Shown piece after piece: positions 11,201 to 22,899 of a stretch of DNA of 64,000 nucleotides. Origin of the DNA: Globodera rostochiensis. Lineage: Eukaryota > Nematoda > Chromadorea > Rhabditida > Heteroderidae. Every line of letters begins with the position of its first letter. Position 1 is the stretch's first letter. The translations under genes were made by a program, and so were the position numbers. A model generated the notes under the pieces. It was given only the letters and a program-made list of their open reading frames with translations, had not been told where the DNA came from and did not search any database. Location: positions 2,790,001-2,854,000 of the forward strand of contig JAEVLN010000010.1 in NCBI GenBank assembly GCA_018350325.1, in the 5' to 3' direction.

Positions 11201-11578
11201 CGGTTATGAGTGTTTGAGGACGGGCGGTTACGGTTAAGGAAATTGGTAACCGTGAGCATGCCTGGAATTTGCTATCTCTGAAAATAAAATAATTTTTCTT
11301 TTGTCTATGAAAAAAAACGACGAGTTTTCAATTATGCAAAAATTTAAATTAGTGTAAAACAATACACTATGGCATTATAATTGCTTATAATTTTAAAATA
11401 AAAAAAATTTATATAAAATTATTTACAGCCAACCAATCGAAGTCGGCCTCACCGCAAACTGTCGTTACCTTTACCAACACGACACCTCCAATGGCGGGTG
11501 GCCCGACAAGAAAGTGAAAGGGTAAACGCATGGGAAACAAATGGGCCAAAGATTGATGGAAATAAAAGCGGACAATAA
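8218..11578 (+). CDS. Na+/H+ exchanger (NHE/NHX family), 3' half, nine exons
   Basis: The exons read as one continuous protein. They are LVYGGLRGAIAFGLVMSMHQ (ends 8323, the conserved GLRGA helix); ARSMFISTTLAVIFFTVFVQ (8592-8747, last transmembrane segment); YTDHTMSGLEAILGHRG (8885-8955); FERFNDNVLTPLLMRAEQ and ITLHEALQL (9030-9182, start of the cytoplasmic tail); 9312-9423; 9612-9770; 9900-9959; 10102-10203; and 11429-11578 with the stop. Junction phases agree and most introns are GT-AG. Plasma-membrane or organelle NHEs exchange H+ for Na+ across twelve helices; the upstream helices are not visible in this window. The first listed exon has no AG acceptor within about 70 bp upstream, so its 5' edge is unsure and the copy may be 5'-truncated. 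The last intron (10204-11428) carries a 1-kb hAT-like insertion. Confidence 0.8.
10283..11264. mobile_element. hAT-like non-autonomous element in the last intron of the exchanger gene
   Basis: The terminal inverted repeats CAGGCATGCTCACGGTTACC and GGTAACCGTGAGCATGCCTG are perfect. GAATTTGC is duplicated on both sides (10275-10282, 11265-11272). Both subterminal zones consist of short palindromic motifs (GGTTAACCGC, GCGGTTACGGGCGGTTAACGG). The core contains the GATA-loop hairpin in reverse (about 10799). There is no transposase. Related ends (ACCGTTAACCGC, GTGCACAGGCCTG) occur at 24.5, 25.4-25.6 and 30.35-30.5 kb. Confidence 0.88.
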
Positions 11579-12110
11579 ACGTAAAATTTGTTATGCCTTT
11601 AATTTTTTATTTGTTCATTTTGTTATTAAAGCAAGTTACAAAAGGGTACAAATTGTAAATGTCAAGGTAAAAAAATAAAAGTTGCGGGAATAAAATTTTC
11701 TCCGGTAAAAAAAGATTAGAAACGAAAACTGGGCAAAATTCTGCAGTTTTGGAGCAATTTCTTAATTCCGCCCAAATTCAAAATTTGCGACCCGCCCTAA
11801 AGCTAAATAAACTAAGGGCCGCTAAAGTGTAATTAACGTGCATTTCTGCAAATTCTTCACGGAGCTTGTATTATGATCACAGTTGTCCTTATTTTTAAAT
11901 TCCTTATCCAAACTCAACTATCCAATTTCTCAGAAATTATTTGCTTATTGGGTGCTTTTATTTGTAATATTTATTAATCATATTTTTAATGTCACTAAAA
12001 TTATCCGTTGTGATCGGTCGCCACATTTCTTTTAGTTTGGATCACACCGGCTAATGTGCATTAGTAGCAAAAATATTTAATTATTTTGTAGTTTTTACAA
12101 TTTTTTCAAT

Positions 12111-12440
12111 TAGATTTTATGCATTAGTAATATCATTCCTTTACATTTGTTTTGCCTTGTGCGACATTTATTCTACCGCCGGTCCACCATTTTATCAAGG
12201 ATTTAAGTGAGTGTATATTTTTTATTTTTTTCTATCAAATAAATAAGAAAAAATTTGAGATTGGCAGGTTTAAGCGTCCAGCCAGATGGAACTCTTACTT
12301 AAAAATATATTCAATTTTTAACTAACAATAAGCCTTATTTCATTTCCGGAAAATTTGTGTAAATACAATTTTTCTTTAGACTTCACCAACCATCATTTGG
12401 ACACGCTTGGCTGGAGATGCGGCTTGTACAAAACAATCAA
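12111..12440 (+). CDS. Possible exons of a small membrane or secreted protein
   Basis: An exon-like stretch after a TTAG acceptor encodes YALVISFLYICFALCDIYST then AGPPFYQGFK, ending at a GTGAGT donor (about 12208). The next piece after GGCAG gives FKRPARWNS, and a third after TTTAG gives TNHHLDTLGWRCGLYKTIK. The first piece is hydrophobic enough for a signal or transmembrane segment. There is no start codon context or family match. The whole stretch is duplicated at about 17.22-17.55 kb. Confidence 0.28.
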
Positions 12441-12739
12441 GACTTAGGAAAATTAAAAAAATAAGTGTAAATCATAGATAAATTGAAATTATATATTTTC
12501 ATCTATTTTATCGGTAACTTTTAGGAGACAGCTGACGACTATAATGGCAAAGATTTATTTCGAGATGACGACAGTTTGTGGGCATCTCTATGACGGCACA
12601 GATGCTGCGATCCAAAGGTGGGATTTAATTTTTGAGTTAATCGTTTTTTTATAGGGAAGGATCGATCGGTCACTTCCGTGCTAAAATTCTTTCTTCGGAC
12701 GCCGTCAACTTATTTTTTGATGTTTTTATTTGATGAATA

Positions 12740-13485
12740 GAGACGTTTTTCGTAGTCGGCCAGCACTTTTTGATTCTTGAACAGTTCGCCTGTTTTACAT
12801 TTCCTGAGTATGTTGATCGATGGCCGCAAATCGTACACTTACCTAATTTTAAAGGTAATTAAAAACAATTATTTCCCTTACTTGAATGGCCTCGTGTGGG
12901 TGCGCATGTGTCGTTTTAAATTTGAAGCCTGTCCTGCTCGATAGCCGCAAAGTACACTTAATTTTAAAGGTAATTCAAAAACATAATTATTTCCCTTACT
13001 GCACTAAATTGTTGATCACTTTTTTGAATTAAAAAAACCATAAATACTCCCTGAAATCCTTTTGGGGAAAAATTCTTTACGAAAAATGTAAAAACCAAAA
13101 ATTTACCTTTTAAATCGAACATTTTTTTCGAAAAATAGTTTACAAAAATGCAATAAAGCAAAAAATGCACCCCTAAAAATCGAAAGACGGAGTTGGCCCC
13201 TGCTCACTTTGTAGGGCTTGTTGCCCGTGTGGGTGCGCATGTGCACTTTCAAATTTACATGGCTTGCAGATCGATAAGCACATCCAGTGTACTAAATAAA
13301 AGTATTTACAAATGTTTTATTTATTTATTTTCTTTTTTTAACTTACTTTGAATTTCTTCCCCTGGGTGCGCAAATTCTTTTCCATCAGTTCTTCCTCCTC
13401 CTCTTCTTCATCCGTCGATTCTTCCTTCTCTTCATCGGTTGATTCTTCGTCTTTCTTTTTTTCTTGAACGCCGTGCCCTTCATTA
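12740..13485 (-). pseudogene. C2H2 zinc-finger gene, damaged
   Basis: On the minus strand, exon 13347-13485 encodes an acidic stretch (DEESTDEEKEESTDEEEEEE). Exon 13208-13291 gives CAYRSASHVNLKVHMRTHTG then NKPYK. Exon 12882-12956 gives CGYRAGQASNLKRHMRTHT then RPFK. A further piece ending near 12836 gives CTICGHRSTYSGNVK. The HMRTHTG linkers are diagnostic of DNA-binding C2H2 arrays. The first finger has Tyr where its first Cys should be. The second has TGTACTTTGC where the third has TGTACGATTTGC, a 2-base loss that breaks the frame. The third lacks its His half. Probably a decayed transcription-factor gene. Fingers 2 and 3 recur in the duplicated block at 17.85-18.1 kb. Confidence 0.6.
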
Positions 13486-13735
13486 CTATTTATCTATTTT
13501 GGGGTTTTTCAATTAAGAAAAATGCAATAAACCCGAAAAATGCACCCCTAAAAACAGGGGTCGCATCAAAATTGCATTTTTGAAAATCGAAAATTGGCAA
13601 AATTTTCGAAAATCCATGGGAGAGGCTGCAATTTACAACCCCCAAATGTTGAGAAAAATTGTTGGTGGAGAGAAATATGATTAAAAAGTACATTTCATGC
13701 CAAAAATAAAGATTTTACTGCATTTTTGAACATTT

Positions 13736-14240
13736 TGTAAAGTGTCCTTATTTTGCCACCAAAACCTAAAAATGGGGTAAAAAGATGTAGACGCGAAGGA
13801 TTTTGATTTTTTAAAATCGGGGATCGGATTTCATCTTTTCCAAAACGGGGTTCGGTGAAAACAATAAGTCAAAATTTAAAAATTTTTCATTGGCGCCTTT
13901 CGGCACAGCCGACCCCTCTCCCCAGAAAAGAAGAATTCCCAAACAAAATGTGTTTGAAAAGGTTCTTTTCGGTTATGAGGCAACAAAAAAATCTTTTTTA
14001 AAGCAACAAAAATGTCTTTATGTGTTTCTTGGGGTAATCGGGAGTATGGGTTAGGGGTTCGAACCTGGCCCCGAGGGGTTCGGCCTCGAGTGCGGCGCGG
14101 GATTGATCTCGCGCGGGATTTTGCGGAATCCCGCGCCGCATTTTTTGCGATTTGCGGGATTAATCCCGCAAATCCATCCCGCACGAGATTTTGATTTGTA
14201 ATCCCGCAGCGGGATCCGCAAATTTGTATGCGGATCCCGC
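13736..14240. repeat. Dispersed repeat with CGCGGGAT palindromes
   Basis: It starts at a CCTAAAAATGGGGTAAAAAGATG motif and runs through a hairpin-like GGCGCC...CAGCCGACC stretch to nested palindromes (GCGGCGCGGGATTGATC, AATCCCGCGCCGC, TTGCGGGATTAATCCCGCAA). Copies are at 23228-23693 and, with about 110 bp deleted, at 29325-29577. A partial inverted form (CGCGGGATCAATCCCGCGCC) lies at 51095-51160. Confidence 0.75.
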
Positions 14241-14270
14241 ATTTGGAAAATTTGTTAGTGAATAATGTCA

Positions 14271-14372
14271 GCGACATTTGCGGACGGACATTTGCGGACG
14301 GATATTTGCGGACGGACATTTGCGGACGGACATTTGCGGACGGATATTTGCGGACGGACATTTGCGGACGGT
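14271..14372 (+). repeat. Short tandem repeat ACATTTGCGGACGG
   Basis: About seven copies of a 14-15-bp unit (ACATTTGCGGACGG / ATATTTGCGGACGG). It resembles the AATTTGCGGACAAG subterminal repeats of the Mutator-like element at 46.9-47.7 kb and may be a remnant of a related end. Confidence 0.85.
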
Positions 14373-14606
14373 TTGATTTGAAAAAAAAAATTGAAAATTA
14401 AATTAAAATTGTTGAATAAGTTAATAATTAGGTGCGAATAAATGTTACAACCATAATTTGTTGCGCAAATGTATGTCAGAAAGGCCATAATACTCTATTT
14501 ATCAGGAATTTCCTGATCTTCCATTGTTGCCTGATTTTTAAAAACTTAGAAATTTTCAGGAAAATGGCCAATTTTTATAACATATATCGTTAAAATCTTC
14601 AAAAAA

Positions 14607-15030
14607 AGCCGCGGCTGGCAAACCCCTGCCCCCAGCAGAATGGTTAGCCACTCCGCTGGAGGGGAGGGGGCGGCTGGCGGACCCCTGCCCCCAGCAGAAC
14701 GGCCAGCCACTCCGCTGGAGGGGAGGGGGCGGCTGGCGGACCCCTGCCCCCAGCAGAATGGCTAGCCACTCCGCTGGAGGGGAGGGGGCGGCTGGCGGAC
14801 CCCTGCCCCCAGCAGAACGGCCAGCCACTCCGCTGGAGGGAAGGGGGCGGCTGGTGGACCCCTGCCCCCAGCAGAACGGCCAGCCACTCCGCTGGAGGGG
14901 AGGGGGCGGCTGGTGGCCCCCTGCCCCCAGCAGAATGGCTAGCCATTCCGCTGGAGAGGAGGGAGCCACCAGCCGCCCCCTCCCCTCCAGCGGAGTGGCT
15001 GGCCGTTCTGCTGGAGGGGAGGGGGCAGCA
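14607..15030. repeat. GC-rich minisatellite, second array
   Basis: About seven units of CAGAACGGCCAGCCACTCCG-CTGGAGGGGAGGGGGCGG-CTGGCGGACCCCTGCCCC. The last two are partly inverted (GGGAGCCACCAGCCGCCCCC at 14968), so the array folds on itself. ORFs on both strands here are artefacts. Confidence 0.93.
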
Positions 15031-15774
15031 AGCAAAGGAAAGTCAGCAGAAACACAGGCCGACAAACCAGCAGAAAACTTCTGCCGGCAAATTGTTCATC
15101 AGATTTTGGGCTGTCATCAGTCCACTTTCCCACGATTTTTTAAAAATCATTTCTCATAGGTTTTTCACTCATCAGCAAAAGAATTTCACCGACAATTTGA
15201 AAATTCCAGCAGCCTAGACCAATCCATCACAATTTGACTGTAAAGTGCCGCAGTACAACAATCACTCATTCGCAACATTACTCCAACGACCTTGATCACA
15301 CCCCCCTTCTTCGGTATCCTGACCAATTGCAACAAATCTCACTCTTCCAACTCCGACCTCACATTCCATGCCAAAATATACCTTCCCCAAAAACCAAAAC
15401 TTGCAAAAGTCGACCCTAGGGTTGAACAAAAATAAAAATAAGGCTTTGAGGCCATCCACGAATCTCGCTCGCAAATCTGGCTACCCATCACAATGCTCAT
15501 CCTCGGCTTCTCGGCCTCCCTATCACCAGAGCAAACGAATGGAGCAGCATTTGACTGCTTTGAAACGGCGCCGCCGTCATCAAACCGAACTGGAGGCGCT
15601 TTTAGTCATTATGTGAATTGATCCAAAAACTGTGAAGAAGAGTGCCATCCAATGTGCATAATAAATGGCACAGAGGAGGGACCAGATCAAAATCAAGCAC
15701 AAGTCAATGATCGAAAAGACGTTTTCACTGCTATCAGACTACTCAGTGACCCTAATCTGGCTGCCAGGCATAGC
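15031..15774. other. Unassigned single-copy-like segment, duplicated downstream
   Basis: No recognised domains. ORFs such as 15234-15419 and 15368-15616 on plus overlap minus-strand ones without clear codon bias. The entire stretch recurs almost unchanged at 18736-19478, where it continues past the break with an open frame (19357-19686) that is cut here. Confidence 0.5.
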
Positions 15775-18311
15775 TTTTTTGCAAAAATAAAAAATTAACT
15801 AAGTATTTACATACATATTAGTTCATTTTAGTACTCAATTACCTAAAATTCGGACGCTTTTACTCAGCATAAGGAGTTAAATTATTTGATTTTTTTCCTC
15901 GGCGGCGCCTATCGGCACCGCCGAACCCCCACCCCCTTTCTTGAAAATATTTTAGGCAACTAATGCGCAAAAACAGAAAAAAAATTCTCTGATCGGGCGC
16001 GCTTTGTTAGATTTTAATCATGAAAGTGTTAGAAAGAAAATTTAAAATTTTATTCATTGACAAAATCTGATAAAAATCACTTATTAAGTTCAATACACAT
16101 CAATTTTGATTAATTTTAGAAAGACGCCACATCACGACCTGAAAAATTACTTTTAATTTTTCGAAATCTGGAAAACTTTATTGATTTTTAAATAATGCGG
16201 TTAACCGCGGATAACCGCGGGCGGTTAACGGTTATGAGATTTTTAGGACGTGCGGTTACGGGCGGTTAACGGTTATGGAATTTTAGAGCCCCGCGGTTAC
16301 GGGCGGTTAACGGTTATGAGTGTTTGAGGACGGGCGGTTACGGTTAAGGAAATTGGTAACCGTGAGCATGCCTGGAATTTGCTATCTCTGAAAATAAAAT
16401 AATTTTTCTTTTGTCTATGAAAAAAAACGACGAGTTTTCAATTATGCAAAAATTTAAATTAGTGTAAAACAATACACTATGGCATTATAATTGCTTATAA
16501 TTTTAAAATAAAAAAAATTTATATAAAATTATTTACAGCCAACCAATCGAAGTCGGCCTCACCGCAAACTGTCGTTACCTTTACCAACACGACACCTCCA
16601 ATGGCGGGTGGCCCGACAAGAAAGTGAAAGGGTAAACGCATGGGAAACAAATGGGCCAAAGATTGATGGAAATAAAAGCGGACAATAAACGTAAAATTTG
16701 TTATGCCTTTAATTTTTATTTGTTCATTTTGTTATTAAAGCAAGTTACAAAAGGGTACAATTGTTAAATGTCAAGGTAAAAAAATAAAAGTTGCGGGAAT
16801 AAAATTTTCTCCGGTAAAAAAAGTATTAGAAACGAAAACTGGGCAAAATTCTGCAGTTTTGGAGCAATTTCTTAATTCCGCCCAAAATTCAAAATTTGCG
16901 ACCCGCCCTAAAGCTAAATAAACTAAGGGCCGCTAAAGTGTAATTTAACGTGCATTTCTCAAAATTCTTCACGGAGCTTGTATTATGATCACAGTTGTCC
17001 TTATTTTTTAAATTCCTTATCCAAACTCAACTATCCAATTTCTCAGAAATTATTTGCTTATTGAGGTGCTTTTATTTGTAATATTTATTAATCATATTTT
17101 TAATGTCACTAAAATTATCCGTTTGTGATCGGTCGCCACATTTCTTTTAGTTTGGATCACACCGGCTAATGTGCATTAGTAGCCAAAAATATTTAATTAT
17201 TTTTTAGTTTTTACAATTTTTTCAATTAAGATTTTATGCATTAGTAATATCATTCCTTTACATTTGTTTTGCCTTGTGCGACATTTATTCTACCGCCGGT
17301 CCACCATTTTATCAAGGATTTAAGTGAGTGTATATTTTTTATTTTTTTCTATCAAATAAATAAGAAAAAATTTGAGATTGGCAGGTTTAAGCGTCCAGCC
17401 AGATGGAACTCTTACTTAAAAATATATTCAATTTTTAACTAACAATAAGCCTTATTTCATTTCCGGAAAATTTGTGTAAATACAATTTTTCTTTAGACTT
17501 CACCAACCATCATTTGGACACGCTTGGCTGGAGATGCGGCTTGTACAAAACAATCAAGACTTAGGAAAATTAAAAAAATAAGTGTAAATCATAGATAAAT
17601 TGAAATTATATATTTTCATCTATTTTATCGGTAACTTTTAGGAGACAGCTGACGACTATAATGGCAAAGATTTATTTCGAGATGACGACAGTTTGTGGGC
17701 ATCTCTATGACGGCACAGATGCTGCGATCCAAAGGTGGGATTTAATTTTTGAGTTAATCGTTTTTTTATAGGGAAGGATCGATCGGTCACTTCCGTGCTA
17801 AAATTCTTTCTTCGGACGCCGTCAACTTATTTTTTGATGTTTTTATTTGATGAATAGAGACGTTTTTCGTAGTCGGCCAGCACTTTTTGATTCTTGAACA
17901 GTTCGCCTGTTTTACATTTCCTGAGTATGTTGATCGATGGCCGCAAATCGTACACTTACCTAATTTTAAAGGTAATTAAAAACAATTATTTCCCTTACTT
18001 GAATGGCCTCGTGTGGGTGCGCATGTGTCGTTTTAAATTTGAAGCCTGTCCTGCTCGATAGCCGCAAAGTACACTTAATTTTAAAGGTAATTCAAAAACA
18101 TAATTATTTCCCTTACTGCACTAAATTGTTGATCACTTTTTTGAATTAAAAAAACCATAAATACTCCCTGAAATCCTTTTGGGGAAAAATTCTTTACGAA
18201 AAATGTAAAAACCAAAAATTTACCTTTTAAATCGAACATTTTTTTCGAAAAATAGTTTACAAAAATGCAATAAAGCAAAAAATGCACCCCTAAAAATCGA
18301 AAGACGGAGTT
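15775..18311. repeat. Segmental duplication of 10673-13193
   Basis: From GCAAAAATAAAAAATTAACT onward this repeats the 3' half of the hAT-like element, the last exchanger exon, the possible membrane-protein exons and zinc fingers 2-3, with only scattered indels (for example one extra GGATAACCGC at 16209). It stops at AAAGACGGAGTT, exactly where the original continues into finger 1. Confidence 0.93.
16539..16688 (+). pseudogene. Orphan copy of the last exchanger exon
   Basis: Identical in layout to 11429-11578, including the TTTACAG acceptor and stop. No upstream exchanger exons are present because the duplication begins inside the preceding intron. Confidence 0.75.
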
Positions 18312-19478
18312 AAGCCGCGGCTGGCAAACCCCTGCCCCCAGCAGAATGGTTAGCCACTCCACTGGAGGGGAGGGGGCGGCTGGCGGACCCCTGCCCCCAG
18401 CAGAACGGCCAGCCACTCCGCTGGAGGGGAGGGGGCGGCTGGCGGACCCCTGCCCCCAGCAGAATGGCTAGCCACTCCGCTGGAGGGGAGGGGGCGGCTG
18501 GCGGACCCCTGCCCCCAGCAGAACGGCCAGCCACTCCGCTGGAGGGAAGGGGGCGGCTGGTGGACCCCTGCCCCCAGCAGAACGGCCAGCCACTCCGCTG
18601 GAGGGGAGGGGGCGGCTGGTGGCCCCCTGCCCCCAGCAGAATGGCTAGCCATTCCGCTGGAGAGGAGGGAGCAGCTGGCGGACCCCAACCCCCAGCAGAA
18701 TGGCTAGCCATTCTGCTGGAGGGGATGGGGCAGCAAGCAAAGGAAAGTCAGCAGAAACACAGGCCGACAAACCAGCAGAAAACTTCTGCCGGCAAATTGT
18801 TCATCAGATTTTGGGCTGTCATCAGTCCACTTTCCCACGATTTTTTAAAAATCATTTCTCATAGGTTTTTCACTCATCAGCAAAAGAATTTCACCGACAA
18901 TTTGAAAATTCCAGCAGCCTAGACCAATCCATCACAATTTGACTGTAAAGTGCCGCAGTACAACAATCACTCATTCGCAACATTACTCCAACGACCTTGA
19001 TCACACCCCCCTTCTTCGGTATCCTGACCAATTGCAACAAATCTCACTCTTCCAACTCCGACCTCACATTCCATGCCAAAATATACCTTCCCCAAAAACC
19101 AAAACTTGCAAAAGTCGACCCTAGGGTTGAACAAAAATAAAAATAAGGCTTTGAGGCCATCCACGAATCTCGCTCGCAAATCTGGCTACCCATCACAATG
19201 CTCATCCTCGGCTTCTCGGCCTCCCTATCACCAGAGCAAACGAATGGAGCAGCATTTGACTGCTTTGAAACGGCGCCGCCGTCATCAAACCGAACTGGAG
19301 GCGCTTTTAGTCATTATGTGAATTGATCCAAAAACTGTGAAGAAGAGTGCCATCCAATGTGCATAATAAATGGCACAGAGGAGGGACCAGATCAAAATCA
19401 AGCACAAGTCAATGATCGAAAAGACGTTTTCACTGCTATCAGACTACTCAGTGACCCTAATCTGGCTGCCAGGCATAG
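18312..19478. repeat. Segmental duplication of 14607-15774
   Basis: It starts at AGCCGCGGCTGGCAAACC and reproduces the minisatellite array and the downstream segment to CTGGCTGCCAGGCATAGC. The local minisatellite end differs: direct units at 18660-18735 replace the inverted ones. Confidence 0.93.
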
Positions 19479-19654
19479 CTGTACTTATAGAGCTCTGCGC
19501 CCTATGGGTCAGACAATGTGCAAAAGAGCCTCGGCACGTGACTGTCGAAATGCAAATGCCCGACTTACAGGCCCTATGCGCCTAACCCAAATACCCTCGC
19601 TTTCCGTCTCACCATTTCAAGCCCTCACTCAACATGCTCTGACAGACATAGGTC

Positions 19655-19989
19655 CATTTTACGAACGCGATGTGGCGTCTTTATAAAATTAATCAGTGTA
19701 TTGAACTTAACAAGTGATTTTTATCAGATTTTGTCAATGAATAAAATTTTTAAATATTTAATCTCTTTCTAACACTTTCATGATTAAAATCTAACAAAGC
19801 GCGTTCGATCAGAGTAATTTTTTTCTGTTTTATTGCGCATTAGTTTTATTTTTAAGAGAGGGGGTGGGGGTTCAGCGGTGCCGACAGGCGCCGCCGAGGA
19901 AAAAAAAATCGAATATTTAACGCCTTTATGCTGAGAAAAATCGTCCGAATTTTAGGTAATAGAGTACTAAAATAAACTAATTTTTTCCC
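19655..19989. repeat. Repeat segment with hairpin, copied at 24940-25268
   Basis: TTTACGAACGCGATGTGGCG through GAGTACTAAAATAAACTAATTTTT recurs almost unchanged at 24941. It also resembles the reverse of 10.7-11.0 kb, which marks it as the inner part of the hAT-like family there. Confidence 0.85.
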
Positions 19990-20169
19990 AGAAATGCTAA
20001 ATCGACGAAATAGTGTGCAAAAGTGAGAGGGACGGTTAGACACACTAGAGTAACGAGAGAGAACGTGTAACAAACACTGGGTTGCATCCCAGCAGTTGTA
20101 TGCAACCCAAAGAATGATTATATTACCTTTTTGGGGAACTGATGAATCAATTCAGCGAAAAATAGTAAT

Positions 20170-20236
20170 TGAATGGAGGGGATTCGAACCCATGCCCCTT
20201 TTTTTGTTGAAAAGCTTACAGACCACTAAGCCAAAA
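20170..20236 (-). tRNA. tRNA-like sequence, probably SINE or pseudogene
   Basis: On the minus strand, A-box-like TGGCTTAGTGGTCTG and B box GGGTTCGAATCC are correctly spaced, but acceptor and anticodon stems do not form. Identical copies at about 26272-26338 and 31172-31238 lie in the other tandem units. Confidence 0.35.
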
Positions 20237-21561
20237 TTCAAATCTTTTCCGAACTAGAGCCCCAAAATCGAGCCGCTGTGTTTGATAAAAATTCAAAATT
20301 TATAAGAGGATCGGACGGGATAAAATTCTCATGTAAATTTAAACTATTGCCCCATGCCCAGGTTTCTGAAACAAAAGGAATCCGGTCGGTTTACCCTAAT
20401 TAGTGTTGAACCATCGCACCGGTCGTAAGATGCTCTAATCGGTCGCGTTTTGATAAATTTTAATCAACGTGATCGAAAAAAACACTTCTGTTTTTTGTTG
20501 TCATGGAAAGTGAATCGGCTGTCAGCAATCGCCCGGGGGGAGGGGGGGGGGGGTGATCGGACTAAAATTCCGGGGCGGGGTGATCGGACGAATAACAATC
20601 AAAAGCCATTCGCACTCTCAACAGCAGCCTAAGCTCAAGTGTCAATACATATGACACGACGACAAATGGTCCTAAGCCAAAATCGGGCAAAAGTCGGAAG
20701 AGCCGAATTCATATAAAATTTCATCAAACTTCCAAAAAAACATTTCTCTAGGTTTGTTTTGATGCTGAAACCGAATTTTGATCAATAATGTTGTAGCAAA
20801 GCACTTAAACAGCTTTTTGAACCGGTTAAGTTAGCTTTGAAATCGCCATTTTTCCGTAATAAATCAATATTTTTGGCATTTTTCTTGAGAAAAATGCAAT
20901 TTCGCAACTTTTGTATTATTTAAATTTATTTACCATTATTTAAATACTTTGTACAGTATGTGCCTGCCTACTCATTGTTCTGCTAAATACGGTAGGAACA
21001 TTAATTATTTTATTTGACCAAGTCAATTCAATTTAACGGTTAATGGGTGTGTGGGCTGCACAGCAGGGATGTGTATCGTATCCTATCATAATCGTAAATA
21101 TCGTAATTTAGAGCCATATGGTATCGTATTTTCGCTAAAAAGCACCCGTATCGTAATTTTTGAGGTCCAAGATTCGAGAGGGGGGTCGGCGGTGCCGATA
21201 GGCGCCGCCGAGAAATTTTTGAATTTTTTACTCAATTTGTTAACAGATTTTCATCCAAAAGTTAACAACGGGACTCCGCGCTACGCGACAAAATTGGTCG
21301 ATCTCGGCCAAATTTATTTAATTAATTGTTACCACTCTTTAATGATTTCAAATTGATATTTTTAAATTAATTTTAATATATTTTTAATCTTTTTAAATGG
21401 TTTTGTTAATTTTCAGCCTCCTATCGGATTCGTTGCAGAACTTCAAATTCGAACTTTATTCATTCGCTATAACTGTTACAAGTTGTTGAGAACTGCAAAT
21501 ATATGATTTATCGGATTGATGATGTCAGTGATAACCAGTAATGGATCCCGCTCAGTACCAC

Positions 21562-22508
21562 TCAGCAGATTTCGACGCGTTTTTCGTAGAAGTCCAAAAT
21601 CATCTAAATTGAAAACGGAGAAAAGAAAGCATTGAAAAACGCAGGCATTTTGGGCTTACAAACCGAGTCAGAGGTGAAAGTTTTACCTTGGCCGTTGACT
21701 CTTTCTTCCGCAAAAGTTTCGTCGGCACAAATTCCGTTGCCTCCTGATTGTCCGTGTACGTTAGCAAAACCATCATGTTCCCGGACTCTTCGTGCTTCAT
21801 TAGTCCAATGATCCCTTTAAATTGTTTTTGTACTTAGGTCAGCAAGAAAATTGGTTTAGATTCATGAATAAGAACCCCCAATACTTACGATCAGGTACTG
21901 CTCCGTGCTCTTCGATGTGGTAGCGCTCCTTAGTCACTGAAATCGATCAGTTAATTGCGGTTGGCACCTCGACAATTTTGGATCAATCCCCTCCCCCGAC
22001 GATCGTTCTAACTAGATGATTTTTCTTGCTGTCAAGCCATACAGGCCTCCCCAGTGTACTCAATATTTTTTTAGGTTTATTAATAAATCCAAATAAAAAA
22101 TGTTTTTTTTTTCTAAAATTTTATAGGCTGTAGAAAAAAATGAAATCAGAAAACAATAATGATGTCACTGCACCAATCTTACCAAATGTCGGTGTCGCAT
22201 CGGTTGCCCCTTGTTTTTTAGCACCCTTGTCGGCACCCTTGTCGGTTGCCCCTCGTTTTTTAGCACCCTTGTCGGCACCCTTGTCGGTTGCCCCTCGTTT
22301 TTTAGCACCCTTGTTGGCACCCTTGTCGGTTGCCCCTCGTTTTTTAGCACCCTTTTTTTGGTTCATTCGGCCTGCCATTTTGCTGCTTTTTGTCTCAACA
22401 TAACCGTGCGTTGCCTCAAATTCCGAGATCAATTCTGGGCAATGCAAACTTTCAATCTAAAAATATCAATTATTATTTTACCTTATCGATCTCGACTGTA
22501 TTCAAATG
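21562..22508 (-). CDS. HP1-like chromodomain/chromoshadow gene, 3' part, copy 2
   Basis: Exons on the minus strand: 22482-22508, 22183-22456, 21889-21936, 21687-21832, 21562-21603, with matching phases and GT-AG introns. Together they encode the end of the chromodomain (HCPELISEFEATHG), a hinge with four KKRGATDKGA-type repeats, a linker (TKERYHIEEHGAVPD), the chromoshadow domain (GIIGLMKHEESGN; LLTYTDNQEATEFVP) and its last helix (ILDFYEKRVEIC, stop). Unlike the 0.45-kb copy, the frame is open across the chromoshadow junction. The chromodomain core and start codon are missing, and a repeat rich in TCGAGATTC motifs replaces them. A complete parent gene may lie elsewhere. Confidence 0.75.
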
Positions 22509-22899
22509 TTAAAACTAGAGACCAGTCTTGAGCTTTTCGAGACGAGATTCTCAAAAAAATCTCGAATTCGAATCTCACTCGAAAAATATCAGGCCGGAAC
22601 AGTCGAGATTCGAGATTTTTGATGAAATATAAATTTTTTTCCATTTTCCCAATTCCACCAAATTTTGGTAAGGGTAAGCAGGGAGCGCACTAGAAGCATG
22701 TTTGCAAAATAAATATTTTACTGCATTTTTGAACATTTTGTAAAGTGTCCTTATTTTTGCCACCAAAATCTTATTTTTTGCCCTTGATGCCCTTATTTTT
22801 GAAAATTTTCGATGCGACCCCGCCTAAAAATCGATTTTTTTCTAAATTTCAAAAATGTGCACCACTAAAAATGGGCTTTTTTCAAGACTAAAAATTCTG

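Noticed and set aside
13876..14361. 161-residue minus-strand ORF rich in NVRPQMSVRKYPSA
   Set aside because: It is the 14-bp tandem repeat plus the CGCGGGAT palindrome block read through; similar frames exist on the other strand.
20520..20632. Gly-rich ORF across the GGGGGGAGGGGGG stretch
   Set aside because: Low-complexity homopolymer whose length differs between the three tandem copies, so no frame is conserved.
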